A stretch of 64,000 nt of DNA, taken from the NCBI RefSeq assembly GCF_020524045.1, contig NZ_JAIVKL010000001.1:620001-684000 (forward strand), read 5' to 3'. Made by a program: the position numbers and the translations under genes. Position 1 is the first letter of the stretch. Each line of letters begins with the position of its first letter. This stretch comes from Metabacillus litoralis. GTDB lineage: Bacteria; Bacillota; Bacilli; Bacillales; Bacillaceae. Shown here one piece after another: positions 1 to 7,501 of this stretch. The notes under the pieces are model-generated. The model was not told the DNA's origin. It saw only the letters and a program-made list of their open reading frames with translations, and did not search any database.

Positions 1-240
1 TACGAATTTGTTTTTAAAATAATCAGATTCCCTAATTCTTTCAGGATTTTCCTTATTTCCTAGTGAACCTCTAGAGGTGAGTACAGTTTGATCTACTCTA
101 GACACGTTTCTATAAGCAGAAAGCTCAATTATTTACCTCCAATTAAAAAAGGTGCTAAAATTTAGCCTTCCCCTTTAACATTGCATTACATTAAAAGAAC
201 GCTAAAATAAATTTTGAAAAGCTTTTCTTAGCGTACATAA
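1..240. other. no recognised gene at left edge
   Basis: On the minus strand a good Shine-Dalgarno (GGAGG, about 146-150) is followed by an open frame running off the left edge, but the frame has no ATG or well-placed GTG/TTG, and a nearby TTG start stops after 11 codons. It could be a truncated or rare-start gene. I recognise no product. Confidence 0.2.
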
Positions 241-274
241 AAAATAGTCAGACCCAATTGGGTCTGACTATTTT
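241..274 (-). terminator. rho-independent terminator
   Basis: A perfect inverted repeat (AAAATAGTCAGACCC / GGGTCTGACTATTTT, AATT loop) overlaps the stop codon of the zinc-ribbon gene. The symmetric A and T flanks would let it work on either strand; leftward use ends the ykuJ transcript. Confidence 0.75.
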
Positions 275-420
275 CCCTTACTTGTCTCGATATTTTTTAT
301 TGATTCTTGGCAATGAGTACAAGTGAAAATGACATTTTGATTCGACTGAGCAGTTAATGAGTTTGAAAGCATGTCTTGTTCACGACAAAACGGACAAATA
401 ACAATAGGTTCTTTTCTCAT
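268..420 (-). CDS. small zinc-ribbon protein
   Basis: This encodes a 50-residue cytosolic protein of unknown function. A CPFC pair at about residues 9-12 and a CTHC pair near 33-36 form a typical four-cysteine zinc ribbon, and the C-terminus is Lys-rich. I chose the ATG at 420 because AAGGAG lies just upstream; the longer frame would start inside ykuJ without a ribosome site. It lies 22 bp after ykuJ on the same strand and ends in a terminator stem, so the two are probably cotranscribed. It sits near where B. subtilis has abbA (ykzF) but does not resemble AbbA, so I give no symbol. Confidence 0.7.
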   Translation of the reverse strand: MRKEPIVICPFCREQDMLSNSLTAQSNQNVIFTCTHCQESIKNIETSKGK

Positions 421-442
421 TTTAACTCCTTCACTTCCATTT

Positions 443-679
443 TTACTGGAGGAGATCAAAAATTTCCATGGCAATCATATCAATATTATCAAACTGATAA
501 GATTGAGGTTTGTCACTTTTTTGGTAAACCTCTAATTCAAATGTACTGTTCTTATCAAAATACTTTACACTACAACGTTTCTCACCTTCAACTTCAAAAT
601 AACGTTGTAGAGGTTCTCCTGAACCTGAATTCTCTTGTAAGTTTTGCAGTCTTGTAATAATGCCTAATAATTGTGACAT
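443..679 (-). CDS. ykuJ: YkuJ family protein
   Basis: A 78-residue conserved Bacillus protein of unknown function. The N-terminal helix (MSQLLGIITRLQNLQE), the central strand-rich stretch and the C-terminal IDMIAMEIFDLLQ match my recollection of YkuJ, and the length is as expected. The gene starts at ATG 679 behind a G-rich ribosome site and is followed by the zinc-ribbon gene. Synteny with ykuI and ykuF upstream supports the name. No enzyme motif is visible. Confidence 0.8.
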   Translation of the reverse strand: MSQLLGIITRLQNLQENSGSGEPLQRYFEVEGEKRCSVKYFDKNSTFELEVYQKSDKPQSYQFDNIDMIAMEIFDLLQ

Positions 680-864
680 TTCTTATCCCCCTTCCGGAAG
701 AGTTAACGTATAACTAATTCCTCATTTTATTGTTTTACTCTACCATACATTATATCCACAAAACAACGATTCGATAAACAGCATCTTTACTTTGTGCCAA
801 ATCAATTTTACACTATGTATGAAAGGATTACCAAAGAAATCATTTTTCATTCTTTTCATTATAA

Positions 865-1033
865 AGGCTGCTCTCGTAAACTTTGTTGTTTTTAAATCCT
901 CATGGAAAAGGCCCTGTATAAATTCCAGTGGCATCTTTTTCTATAGCCGCCTTTTATTATGTTGGTAGGACAATGTATGGCTTGTAATAAGACTATTTCA
1001 AAAATTATAACAGAAAAACATTTGAAACAGCCT
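865..1033 (+). repeat. family 1 intergenic palindromic repeat, divergent copy
   Basis: It starts AGGCTGCTCTCGTAAACTTT and ends ACAGCCT, with the internal AGTGGCATCTTTTT block shared with other copies. The middle is diverged. A short leftward open frame here is an artefact of the repeat. The rest of 680-1350 is AT-rich with no other gene seen. Confidence 0.6.
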
Positions 1034-1352
1034 TAATCAAATAGCCTTTGTTATTGTAACACATTTTTTCTTCATTCATTCTAGTTTTAAAAAATTGTAT
1101 TGTGAAGATTTATAATAAGCTTATACATATTAATTTTTTTAAAAATGTGCTAAATTTTTAAGGAACTAATTTCTCTTTTATGATAAGAGATTGAAGTTAA
1201 GTAGAACTTTAATCTTTGTTAAAAAATTAAAGATTATTTCAGAAGGAAGCGTGGAAATTAATATCAATATTATACCTATCCCTTCTGGAGGTTGGTTTTG
1301 ACTTGAAGATTCATTTTGAAATGTAAACAAAATAAGATTGGAGAATAGATAT

Positions 1353-1592
1353 ATGAAAAATGTCGTCATCTACACACAGCCCAATTGTCCCCCTTGTCAA
1401 ATTGTAAAGCAATTTTTAAATCATCATAACGTAGACTTCGATGAAAAGGATGTAAGCGAAGATTTTGATGCAAGAGAAACACTAGTAAATAAACTTCACT
1501 CAACTTCAACTCCTACAGTTACTATTGATAATGAAGTTGTTACTGGGTTTAATTTAAAAAGATTAGAGGAGCTTTTAGGAATAGAAAGCTAA
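1353..1592 (+). CDS. glutaredoxin-like thiol-disulfide oxidoreductase
   Basis: A 79-residue single-domain glutaredoxin/NrdH-type protein. The redox motif CPPC sits near residues 12-15 after a short beta strand (VVIYTQPN). The TPTVTID cis-proline loop and the GFNLKRLEELL C-terminal helix complete the fold. It probably reduces protein disulfides in the cytosol, perhaps with thioredoxin reductase or bacillithiol. I start at ATG 1353, which has GGAG nine bases upstream, rather than the in-frame TTG at 1338, which overlaps that site. It is monocistronic and convergent with the Fur-controlled RNA, sharing the hairpin at 1684-1710. Confidence 0.85.
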   Translation: MKNVVIYTQPNCPPCQIVKQFLNHHNVDFDEKDVSEDFDARETLVNKLHSTSTPTVTIDNEVVTGFNLKRLEELLGIES

Positions 1593-1681
1593 ATAGGGCC
1601 TATGTCTGGACTAGCCTTTAATTTTTTTGTAAGGTTTTCTGATTCAACACACAACTATTGGATTTGCTCATTAAAACAAAT

Positions 1682-1870
1682 AAAAAAGCTTGGTGACCAG
1701 CCAAGCTTTTATCCGTTCTATTTATTAAAAGGGGTTTGGGGAAAATCGAGAGTTTAATGACTAATCAAATAACTACTTAGATGAATGACCAGTTCATCTT
1801 CGTTAATTATTGCGAAGTCCACCTCCTTAGATTGATAAGCTTATGTAAATCATAGTTGAATATCTTTCTT
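1682..1870 (-). ncRNA. Fur-controlled small RNA candidate (FsrA-like)
   Basis: A strong leftward promoter with an embedded Fur box (1875-1905) and a terminator (1684-1710) bracket about 190 nt with no convincing ORF. The RNA carries a C-rich stretch, TTTTCCCC then AACCCCTTTT, just before the terminator. As I recall, the B. subtilis iron-sparing RNA FsrA is Fur-repressed, pairs through C-rich segments with ribosome sites, and lies near ykuI, which matches this position. This RNA is longer than the roughly 84 nt of FsrA. An AAGGAGG near 1825 precedes no properly spaced start codon, only a 22-codon frame whose GTG overlaps it. Identity as fsrA is inference. Confidence 0.5.
1684..1710 (-). terminator. 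bidirectional terminator
   Basis: AAAAGCTTGG/CCAAGCTTTT stem with a short loop. On the minus strand it is followed by six T, so it fits the leftward Fur-controlled RNA best. On the plus strand it lies about 90 bp after the glutaredoxin stop. Confidence 0.8.
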
Positions 1871-1874
1871 AGTT

Positions 1875-1905
1875 ACAATGATAATGATTATCATTGTCGT
1901 TGTCA
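1875..1905 (-). promoter_or_regulatory. sigma-A promoter with Fur box in the spacer
   Basis: Minus strand: -35 TTGACA (1905-1900), 17-base spacer, -10 TATCAT (1882-1877). The spacer and -10 are overlaid by a 10+1+10 perfect inverted repeat at 1875-1895 (CAATGATAAT/ATTATCATTG), a close match to the classical Fur box. Iron-loaded Fur would block this promoter. Confidence 0.85.
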
Positions 1906-2045
1906 ACATATTTTTTGAAAATGTCTTAGTTATAGCTCAATATTGTTTTATCACACTTATGGGTTGAAGTGAATTTAACTTTATTATTTGCTTAAATAGT
2001 CAATAATCAAGCTCAACCTCACAGAATGGTTAAATTAGCATAATA

Positions 2046-2732
2046 TTAAAATTCATTTAAAATACTCTTAGTAACCGTATAGATTGACAGTAGAAACCCA
2101 TGTTCAATAACATTAACTGACTGATTTTGGTTAAATAAAATGGGTTCACTGGTCGAGAAAATATTTACTTTGTTATGGTCAGTACCATCTAGCTTTTCTT
2201 TAACCTGGTCAAATTCTGTTGATTTTGTTTTTATGACAGGTTTCCTTTTCTCACTTACAATTTCATTTATCTTCCATCCTTTATCATTACTCTGTAAATA
2301 AACCACACCGTAATATGCATCAAAACTAACAGGGCCTTCATTATTTGCTTCAAAATATTCATACACAACCGCTTTGTTAGCTTCCTGTTTTACAATTGTA
2401 TCTTGATTATATTGAAAAAAAGGAATTGTATTTATAGGGAAGTCTGTACCGTATACGATATATTGGGTATCATCTAAGCGTTGAACATTCTCATTAAAAT
2501 ATTTGCTTATAAAGGGTTCCTCAAAGGATTGTTCTAAGATTTTTTTTATATTTTCTTTCGTTCTAGGTTCTTCTGTTAGGGAAATTTGAGATTGAAATGC
2601 TTCTTGAACTAGTGTTAATATTTCTTCTCTGAAACCTTTATCTACTTCTTTTGCATGTACTTGTTGAGAAAGTGAAAAAAACAAAATAAAAAACAGTAAT
2701 AATCCTACTCGAACTTGTCCCAAGCTTTTCAT
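2046..2732 (-). CDS. secreted protein of unknown function
   Basis: A 228-residue protein with a clear signal peptide: basic start, hydrophobic LLLFFILFFSLS core and likely cleavage after VHA. The mature part is mixed alpha/beta with no cysteine and no enzyme motif. The region around residues 85-170 (NTIPFFQYNQ, AYYGVVYLQSNDKGWKINEI) resembles small Bacillus secreted domains such as the DUF3993 type, but I cannot confirm that. The start at 2732 has GGAAAGGG very close upstream, so the exact start is uncertain. It is leftward and follows the small membrane protein at 2957-3208 after a terminator. Confidence 0.65.
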   Translation of the reverse strand: MKSLGQVRVGLLLFFILFFSLSQQVHAKEVDKGFREEILTLVQEAFQSQISLTEEPRTKENIKKILEQSFEEPFISKYFNENVQRLDDTQYIVYGTDFPINTIPFFQYNQDTIVKQEANKAVVYEYFEANNEGPVSFDAYYGVVYLQSNDKGWKINEIVSEKRKPVIKTKSTEFDQVKEKLDGTDHNKVNIFSTSEPILFNQNQSVNVIEHGFLLSIYTVTKSILNEF

Positions 2733-2921
2733 CCCTTTCCAGATATTCTCAGAAAAAATAAGAGTTCTTATTATATTCTACCAACTTTTATAGCTTGTTT
2801 GCTTATCAACCATTCGTAAAATAAATGTAAAAAACGACAATATTTCTTATTATTTACCCATATACAATGGAAACTAACCTAATTTTCTTCTCGCTAGAAA
2901 AACCTGTTATGAATTTTAAAC

Positions 2922-2951
2922 ATAAAAAAAAAAATGGACAATTAATGTCCA
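2922..2951 (-). terminator. rho-independent terminator
   Basis: TGGACA/TGTCCA stem with a five-base loop followed, on the minus strand, by a long T run. It ends the leftward transcript of the small membrane protein. Confidence 0.8.
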
Positions 2952-2956
2952 CTTTT

Positions 2957-3208
2957 TTACCCAGATATTGTAAAAGCCAAATAAAAAATATACGCCAATG
3001 CAAGTACTCCTGCAATAATATAGGTTAAAAATATCGGGTTTCTCATATAAGGATGATCTTGAACTTTTTCATTTATTTGAGTGTCATATGTTGATTTTCT
3101 CTCACTTACTAGCTTTCCAACTTTAAATGTATAAATTAAGCTAGCAGCTAAGATAATTAACGCTAAAACACCGAGTACCATCGTCAAATAAGTCATCTTT
3201 TGAGTCAC
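2957..3208 (-). CDS. small two-helix membrane protein
   Basis: An 83-residue membrane protein of unknown function. One hydrophobic helix spans about residues 7-28 (TMVLGVLALIILAAS) and a second about 58-80 (IFLTYIIAGVLALAYIF). A polar linker rich in charged residues (KLVSERKSTYDTQINEK) joins them. The start is well supported by AAAAGGAG upstream of ATG 3208. It lies 51 bp downstream of ykuI on the same strand and has its own terminator, so it is probably transcribed with ykuI. I do not recognise the family. Confidence 0.7.
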   Translation of the reverse strand: MTQKMTYLTMVLGVLALIILAASLIYTFKVGKLVSERKSTYDTQINEKVQDHPYMRNPIFLTYIIAGVLALAYIFYLAFTISG

Positions 3209-3259
3209 TCCTTTTAAAAATAGGATAACTCAAAAGATAAGGAAATATGCTCTTTTCCT

Positions 3260-4477
3260 CTATAACAGTCCTTCTTCTTCAAATAAATATTCGTATGATA
3301 AATCTACAAATAAATAGTGGATGTTATTTAAAGGATATGAGAAGGTTCGTATAAGTTCTCCTGTTTCGATATCGCTATAAACATCACTTAAAAAACCTTT
3401 TTTTTCAAATCTCATTTTTATTATATTTGCTAAGAAATATGGACGCCAACTCCAATTTTTCATATAATATTGGGGTTGAACAATCCATGTATCTTTTTTG
3501 AAAATATTAACTGATTGTTGAAATCCATCTTCATCACAAATGTAAATTCGGAAGCAGCAATCATCTAATTCATTTGATAATTGGTTGAGCAATAATTCAT
3601 ACTGTTCATCTTGTTTATCATATTTCATAAGAAATTGTTGAATTCTCTTATGAAATTGTTCTGTAAATTTATATATTGTTTCAAGCTTTTTCTTCTCAGT
3701 AGAAATAAACGTCTGGAACTCACGCTTTAATCTTTCTTTTGAGTCGTCTCTTTGTAAAAATTCTCTTTTAGGTTTATCAAGAAAATATCCTTGATAATAA
3801 CGACCTCCATTTTTCCATGCATATTGAAGTTGGAAATTCACTTCTACATCTTCATATAACAGAGTCGCTCCAATCTTCCTTGCAAGAAGTGAAATTGAAT
3901 ACAAAACATCATAATAAGATTGTAGTGGAGATGTTAATCTTAGAGGTTGTAAATCAATTTTAAGTATATCAGGGGATAACAAACCTATCCTATCCAAATT
4001 ACTGCTTGCTTTCCCAATATTGTCTATAGCAATTTTTATACCGTAAGTTCTGTAATAAGTTAAAAGATGGTAAAGTTGTTCAGTATCACCTTGAAAATTA
4101 TGTTCTGTAATTTCTAGAACTATTTGAGTTAGTTTTAAACCGTTAATTTGCTGATCTAATAAAGCTTGCAAAAAACTTTCACCATGATCTAGCATAAGTA
4201 GATTAGCATCCCTGTTAATAAATAGAAGGATTTCAGAATCCATAAGAGATAAAAACTCTTTTAAGGCATTATGTAAAATATAATCATCGACTTCTATTCG
4301 GTATTCATCAGGAATATTTTCATCATGAAAAAAAGATCCTAAACTTTCAACATCATTTTCAATCTGAATTCTCCCCAAAACTTCATAGCCTATTACTCGT
4401 TGTTCATCAGCGCTAAAAATTGCTTGATAGTATGGAATAACCTTTTCCAGATTTGTTAACACATCTAACGGATCCAA
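3260..4477 (-). CDS. ykuI: YkuI-type EAL domain protein
   Basis: A 405-residue cytosolic protein with an N-terminal EAL domain (about 15-250) and a C-terminal PAS-like sensor domain (about 280-400), the architecture and length of B. subtilis YkuI. The signature is EVLGR rather than EALLR, as in YkuI, and ITEHNF, IDNIGKA and KIDLQPL blocks are present. B. subtilis YkuI binds cyclic di-GMP, but activity has been hard to show, so a receptor role is as likely as phosphodiesterase. The start is TTG 4477 with GAGGGG upstream. A long amphipathic helix (EKKKLETIYKFTEQ) links the domains. Confidence 0.88.
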   Translation of the reverse strand: MDPLDVLTNLEKVIPYYQAIFSADEQRVIGYEVLGRIQIENDVESLGSFFHDENIPDEYRIEVDDYILHNALKEFLSLMDSEILLFINRDANLLMLDHGESFLQALLDQQINGLKLTQIVLEITEHNFQGDTEQLYHLLTYYRTYGIKIAIDNIGKASSNLDRIGLLSPDILKIDLQPLRLTSPLQSYYDVLYSISLLARKIGATLLYEDVEVNFQLQYAWKNGGRYYQGYFLDKPKREFLQRDDSKERLKREFQTFISTEKKKLETIYKFTEQFHKRIQQFLMKYDKQDEQYELLLNQLSNELDDCCFRIYICDEDGFQQSVNIFKKDTWIVQPQYYMKNWSWRPYFLANIIKMRFEKKGFLSDVYSDIETGELIRTFSYPLNNIHYLFVDLSYEYLFEEEGLL

Positions 4478-4632
4478 TTCAATCCCCTCACCTATATCTA
4501 TCTAAAGTAATCAAATTATACCATAAAGCAAGATTTCCTTCATTATTAGCTTTATATGATGAAACAGCACCTTAAGATTTTTAAGGGATTATTTAGACCA
4601 TTATGATAAATGAAATGAAAGCTTAGTAAAAT

Positions 4633-5397
4633 TTAAAATGGATATTGGTTTAACCATTGACCACCATCTAATGTTATACATTCACCATTCATATATGTTG
4701 CATCATCAGATAATATGAAAGCTGCTAAAGCGGCTATTTCTTCAGGTGTTCCTAATCTATTTAATGGAACACTTGATAACGTTCTTTTTGCTGCTTTTTC
4801 TGATTCCCATAACTTATCTGCTCCACCTGTTCTTTCTATTGGACCTGGCGCAATTGCATTTACCCTTATTCCATACTTTCTACCCCATTCAACTGCTAAC
4901 GTTCTTGTCATTGATAGGACACCTGACTTTGCTGCAGCAGAGTGAATTACTCCCGGACCAGCATTCCATGCATAAGTAGCTACCATATTTAAAATAACAC
5001 CATTTGATTGTTTTTCTATCCAATATTTTCCGACTGCAGAACTGCAATAAAATGTTCCATTTAACACGATATCAATCACCGATTTCCACCCATTAATCGA
5101 TAGATTTTCCGCAGGACACAGGAAATTACCTGCCGCATTATTGACAAAAGCATCAATACGCCCATATTTTTCATCTACCTGTTTAATCATCTCGAAAACT
5201 TTTTCAGAATCTCTTACATCTAACTGGATTGGATAAACCTGATTTTCAAATGTTTCGATTTCCTTCTTAGTTTCCTCAAGTTTTTCTAGAGTTCTTCCAA
5301 TAATCACTACATTAGCACCATCATTTGCAAATCGTTGTGCCATTGCTTTACCCATCCCATTCGAGCCACCAGTGACAATAACTACTTTATCCTTCAT
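4633..5397 (-). CDS. fadH: 2,4-dienoyl-CoA reductase, SDR family
   Basis: A 254-residue short-chain dehydrogenase matching B. subtilis YkuF/FadH, the NADPH-dependent reductase that removes 2,4-double bonds during oxidation of unsaturated fatty acids. TGGSNGMG cofactor loop, NNAAGNF and the C-terminal MNGECITLDGG are seen. The usual YxxxK is replaced by HSAAAK, which is normal for dienoyl-CoA reductases. The ATG at 5397 has GAGGGG upstream; a longer frame would begin inside the operator. A TetR-type palindrome at 5420-5439 lies directly upstream, consistent with fatty-acid-responsive repression. Confidence 0.85.
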   Translation of the reverse strand: MKDKVVIVTGGSNGMGKAMAQRFANDGANVVIIGRTLEKLEETKKEIETFENQVYPIQLDVRDSEKVFEMIKQVDEKYGRIDAFVNNAAGNFLCPAENLSINGWKSVIDIVLNGTFYCSSAVGKYWIEKQSNGVILNMVATYAWNAGPGVIHSAAAKSGVLSMTRTLAVEWGRKYGIRVNAIAPGPIERTGGADKLWESEKAAKRTLSSVPLNRLGTPEEIAALAAFILSDDATYMNGECITLDGGQWLNQYPF

Positions 5398-5419
5398 ATT
5401 TTTCAATCCCCTCTTCAAA

Positions 5420-5439
5420 AAATGAATGACCATTCATTT
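5420..5439. promoter_or_regulatory. operator-like palindrome upstream of fadH
   Basis: A perfect 9+2+9 inverted repeat, AAATGAATG-AC-CATTCATTT. It shares the TGAATG half-site of the B. subtilis FadR box but with tighter spacing. It overlaps the 5' end of the fadH message. Confidence 0.6.
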
Positions 5440-5451
5440 ATTATTTTACCA

Positions 5452-5840
5452 TATTGCCATGTTAGAGCTCAATGTTGATTTTTTAGGACTTTATTAATTG
5501 AATTGATGAATTTAGTGAAAACCCTACTGGTAAAGGATACCTTGAGGTTCCACATACAATATAATAAACCTGTTTTCAAAAGGCTGTTTTTGCAAAACCT
5601 TTTACCTTTTAATTATCCGAAGCATTCAGCACTTTATTAAGTCTAGTGACATCTTTGCTTCATAAAATAGTACCGTAAAAAGCACTGTTTTCATCCAAAT
5701 TTGCTTATCTAGCAACAAACAATCGTTCAGAATAGAGCCTTTCCAAAAATGTTCTTACGTATTTTCAAAGTTCTTTTCTATGAAAAAGGTTCTCTTTTTT
5801 AAGGTAAAGCGAATACCTGTCAAGGAAATCTATAAATAAA
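5452..5840 (+). repeat. decayed family 2 repeat split by a family 1 repeat
   Basis: The left part (5452-5520) resembles the family 2 left end (GCCATGTTAGAGCTCAATGTTGATTTTT). The right part (about 5801-5838) resembles the family 2 right end (AAAGCGAATACCTGTC). A family 1 copy occupies 5581-5740 between them. From 5841 to 6164 only AT-rich sequence upstream of ykuE is seen. Confidence 0.5.
5581..5740 (+). repeat. family 1 intergenic palindromic repeat
   Basis: 160 bp, starting AGGCTGTTTTTGCAAAAC and ending AATCGTTCAGAATAGAGCCT. The internal TATTAAGTCTAGTGACATCTT and CACTGTTTTCAT blocks are shared with the other copies. Confidence 0.8.
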
Positions 5841-6164
5841 AATAAAATGAAATAAAACCTTATTCTTTAAGACTCATAAATGAAATAGAACTTCTAATTT
5901 AAACCATGATATACTTAATCTAAACAAATATTATAAAAAGAGCATAAAGCTATTAGGAATAAATGTGTTCTTTACTTTTCACTGTTTTAGATTTATATGA
6001 ATGTAAGAGCTAGACATTTACATAATACATAAGAAATTACACTTTTTTATCTTGTATGACTTGGAAACTTAAATCTAAGAATGGTTTAAAGAGGAAGAGA
6101 CATATTTATAAACATTTCCGTTCAATTAAAAAAATATAAAATTAATAAATTAGGGATTGGTAGA

Positions 6165-7022
6165 ATGATGAAAAATAAATATTCAAGAAGATCTTTTATT
6201 AAAGGTCTTCTTTCCTTTTCATTTGGGAGCTTATTGTTAGCTGCTAGTGGTTATACATATGCAAGATATTTTGAGCCTACTATGCTAGATGTTAAAAAAA
6301 TCGAATTAATTCACCCTAAAATTCCCAAAGCCTTCAAAGGGTTTAAAATTGTTCAATTCAGTGATACTCATTTAAGTAAGTTTTTCACTCTAAAACAGTT
6401 AGAGACGATTGTAAATAAAATAAATAACCTTAAGCCAGATCTTATTTTATTCACAGGTGATTTAATGGATGAACCTAATAACTACACACAAATTAATAAA
6501 ATTGTTCCTGTACTTACTAACCTTAAAGCACCCTTTGGTAAATATGCTGTTTACGGAAATCATGATCATGGAGGGTATGGAACAGATATCTATAAAAATG
6601 TCATTGAAATGTCAGGTTTTACTCTTTTAGTTAATGAAGTAACAAATATAACAATGAACGATGGAAGTAAAATAGCAATTTCTGGAATAGATGATTTAAT
6701 GCTTGGAAAACCGAGCTATGAAGGAACTTTAGGTGCATTGAATGCAGATATGTTCAATATATTATTAGCACATGAACCAGATGCAGCACTTGAAACAAAG
6801 AAATATAATGTTGATTTGCAATTATCTGGTCATAGTCATGGTGGACAAATTCAGTTACCTTTTTATGGTCCTGTTATTACACCTCCTTATGCAACACATT
6901 ACTTTGAAGGTATGTATGAAGTGGATTCTATGAAATTGTACGTTAATCGTGGATTAGGTACTACAAGACTTCCTTTTAGATTTTTATCTACTCCTGAATT
7001 AACTCTTTTTACCTTAAGTTAA
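6165..7022 (+). CDS. ykuE: Tat-exported metallophosphoesterase YkuE
   Basis: A 285-residue calcineurin-like phosphoesterase. The N-terminus carries a twin-arginine signal (SRRSFIKG, residues 7-14) followed by a hydrophobic stretch, as in B. subtilis YkuE, a Tat substrate found at the cell wall. Metal-binding motifs are in order: SDTH (about 66), GDLMD (about 98), GNHDHG (about 124), and GHSHGGQ (about 220). The likely action is metal-dependent phosphoester hydrolysis outside the membrane. Two adjacent ATGs (6165, 6168) could start translation. It is alone on the plus strand. Confidence 0.9.
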   Translation: MMKNKYSRRSFIKGLLSFSFGSLLLAASGYTYARYFEPTMLDVKKIELIHPKIPKAFKGFKIVQFSDTHLSKFFTLKQLETIVNKINNLKPDLILFTGDLMDEPNNYTQINKIVPVLTNLKAPFGKYAVYGNHDHGGYGTDIYKNVIEMSGFTLLVNEVTNITMNDGSKIAISGIDDLMLGKPSYEGTLGALNADMFNILLAHEPDAALETKKYNVDLQLSGHSHGGQIQLPFYGPVITPPYATHYFEGMYEVDSMKLYVNRGLGTTRLPFRFLSTPELTLFTLS

Positions 7023-7147
7023 CTTTAAAAAAGATAGTTACTTCAGCTCTATTCGCCTACTTTCTTGCAAGACGATAATTTATAAGTAGAATTATATTTC
7101 ATTCCAGACGAAGGTTTTCAAGCTTTGAAGTCGAGCCTTATGAGATC

Positions 7148-7179
7148 TATACCTTTCACCGACAAAAGTGAAAGGTATA
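7148..7179 (+). terminator. hairpin downstream of ykuE
   Basis: A perfect 12-bp stem, TATACCTTTCAC/GTGAAAGGTATA, with an 8-base loop, about 125 bp after the ykuE stop. There is no following T run, so it may stabilise the 3' end or be a weak terminator. Confidence 0.4.
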
Positions 7180-7202
7180 CCGCACCATTATTTTAAAAAA
7201 AT

Positions 7203-7386
7203 AGGCTATGTTAAAGCTTAAGGTTGATTTTTAGTACTTGGTTGATTGGAGTGAAAGGCATGAGACTCCTGCGGGAGAAGCGTGTCGAAGGGAGACCCCA
7301 CAGGCGCTTGCGCCGAGGAGGCTTCCGGACCGCCCGCGGAAAGCGAATGCCTGTAACGGAAATCAACCACAAAGTTTAACAGAGCC
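7203..7386 (+). repeat. family 2 GC-rich intergenic repeat, complete copy
   Basis: 184 bp with inverted ends (AGGCTATGTTAAA and TTTAACAGAGCC). The GC-rich core (GAGACTCCTGCGGGAGAAGC, GGAGACCCCACAGGCGC, CGCCGAGGAGGC, CCGCGGAAAGCGAATGCC) contrasts sharply with the AT-rich surroundings. I recognise this core as a widespread Bacillaceae intergenic repeat that is often mistaken for coding sequence. Confidence 0.85.
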
Positions 7387-7440
7387 AAAAAATAAAACAA
7401 AAATGTTTAACAGAACCAAATAATTTAATACCAACCACAT

Positions 7441-7485
7441 AACAAATAGAAGCAACCTGCTAATTGCAGAATGCTTCTATTTGTT
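7441..7485 (-). terminator. terminator of the GGDEF-EAL gene
   Basis: A perfect 14-bp stem, AACAAATAGAAGCA/TGCTTCTATTTGTT, lies 17 bp past the leftward gene's stop. The T run is weak on both strands. Confidence 0.65.
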
Positions 7486-7501
7486 ATATCATTCATTTCC
7501 T

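Noticed and set aside
268-420. Naming the small gene after ykuJ as abbA (ykzF) from position
   Set aside because: The protein is a four-cysteine zinc ribbon and does not resemble the AbbA helical sequence.
740-934. A 64-codon leftward open frame
   Set aside because: It runs across the divergent family 1 copy and has no ribosome site or recognisable protein.
1757-1826. A 22-codon frame inside the Fur-controlled RNA
   Set aside because: Its only start (GTG) overlaps the AAGGAGG site, leaving no spacing for initiation.
7218-7423. Overlapping open frames on both strands in the GC-rich region after ykuE
   Set aside because: They arise from the family 2 repeat, have no ribosome sites, and the same sequence recurs with frameshifts at 20797.
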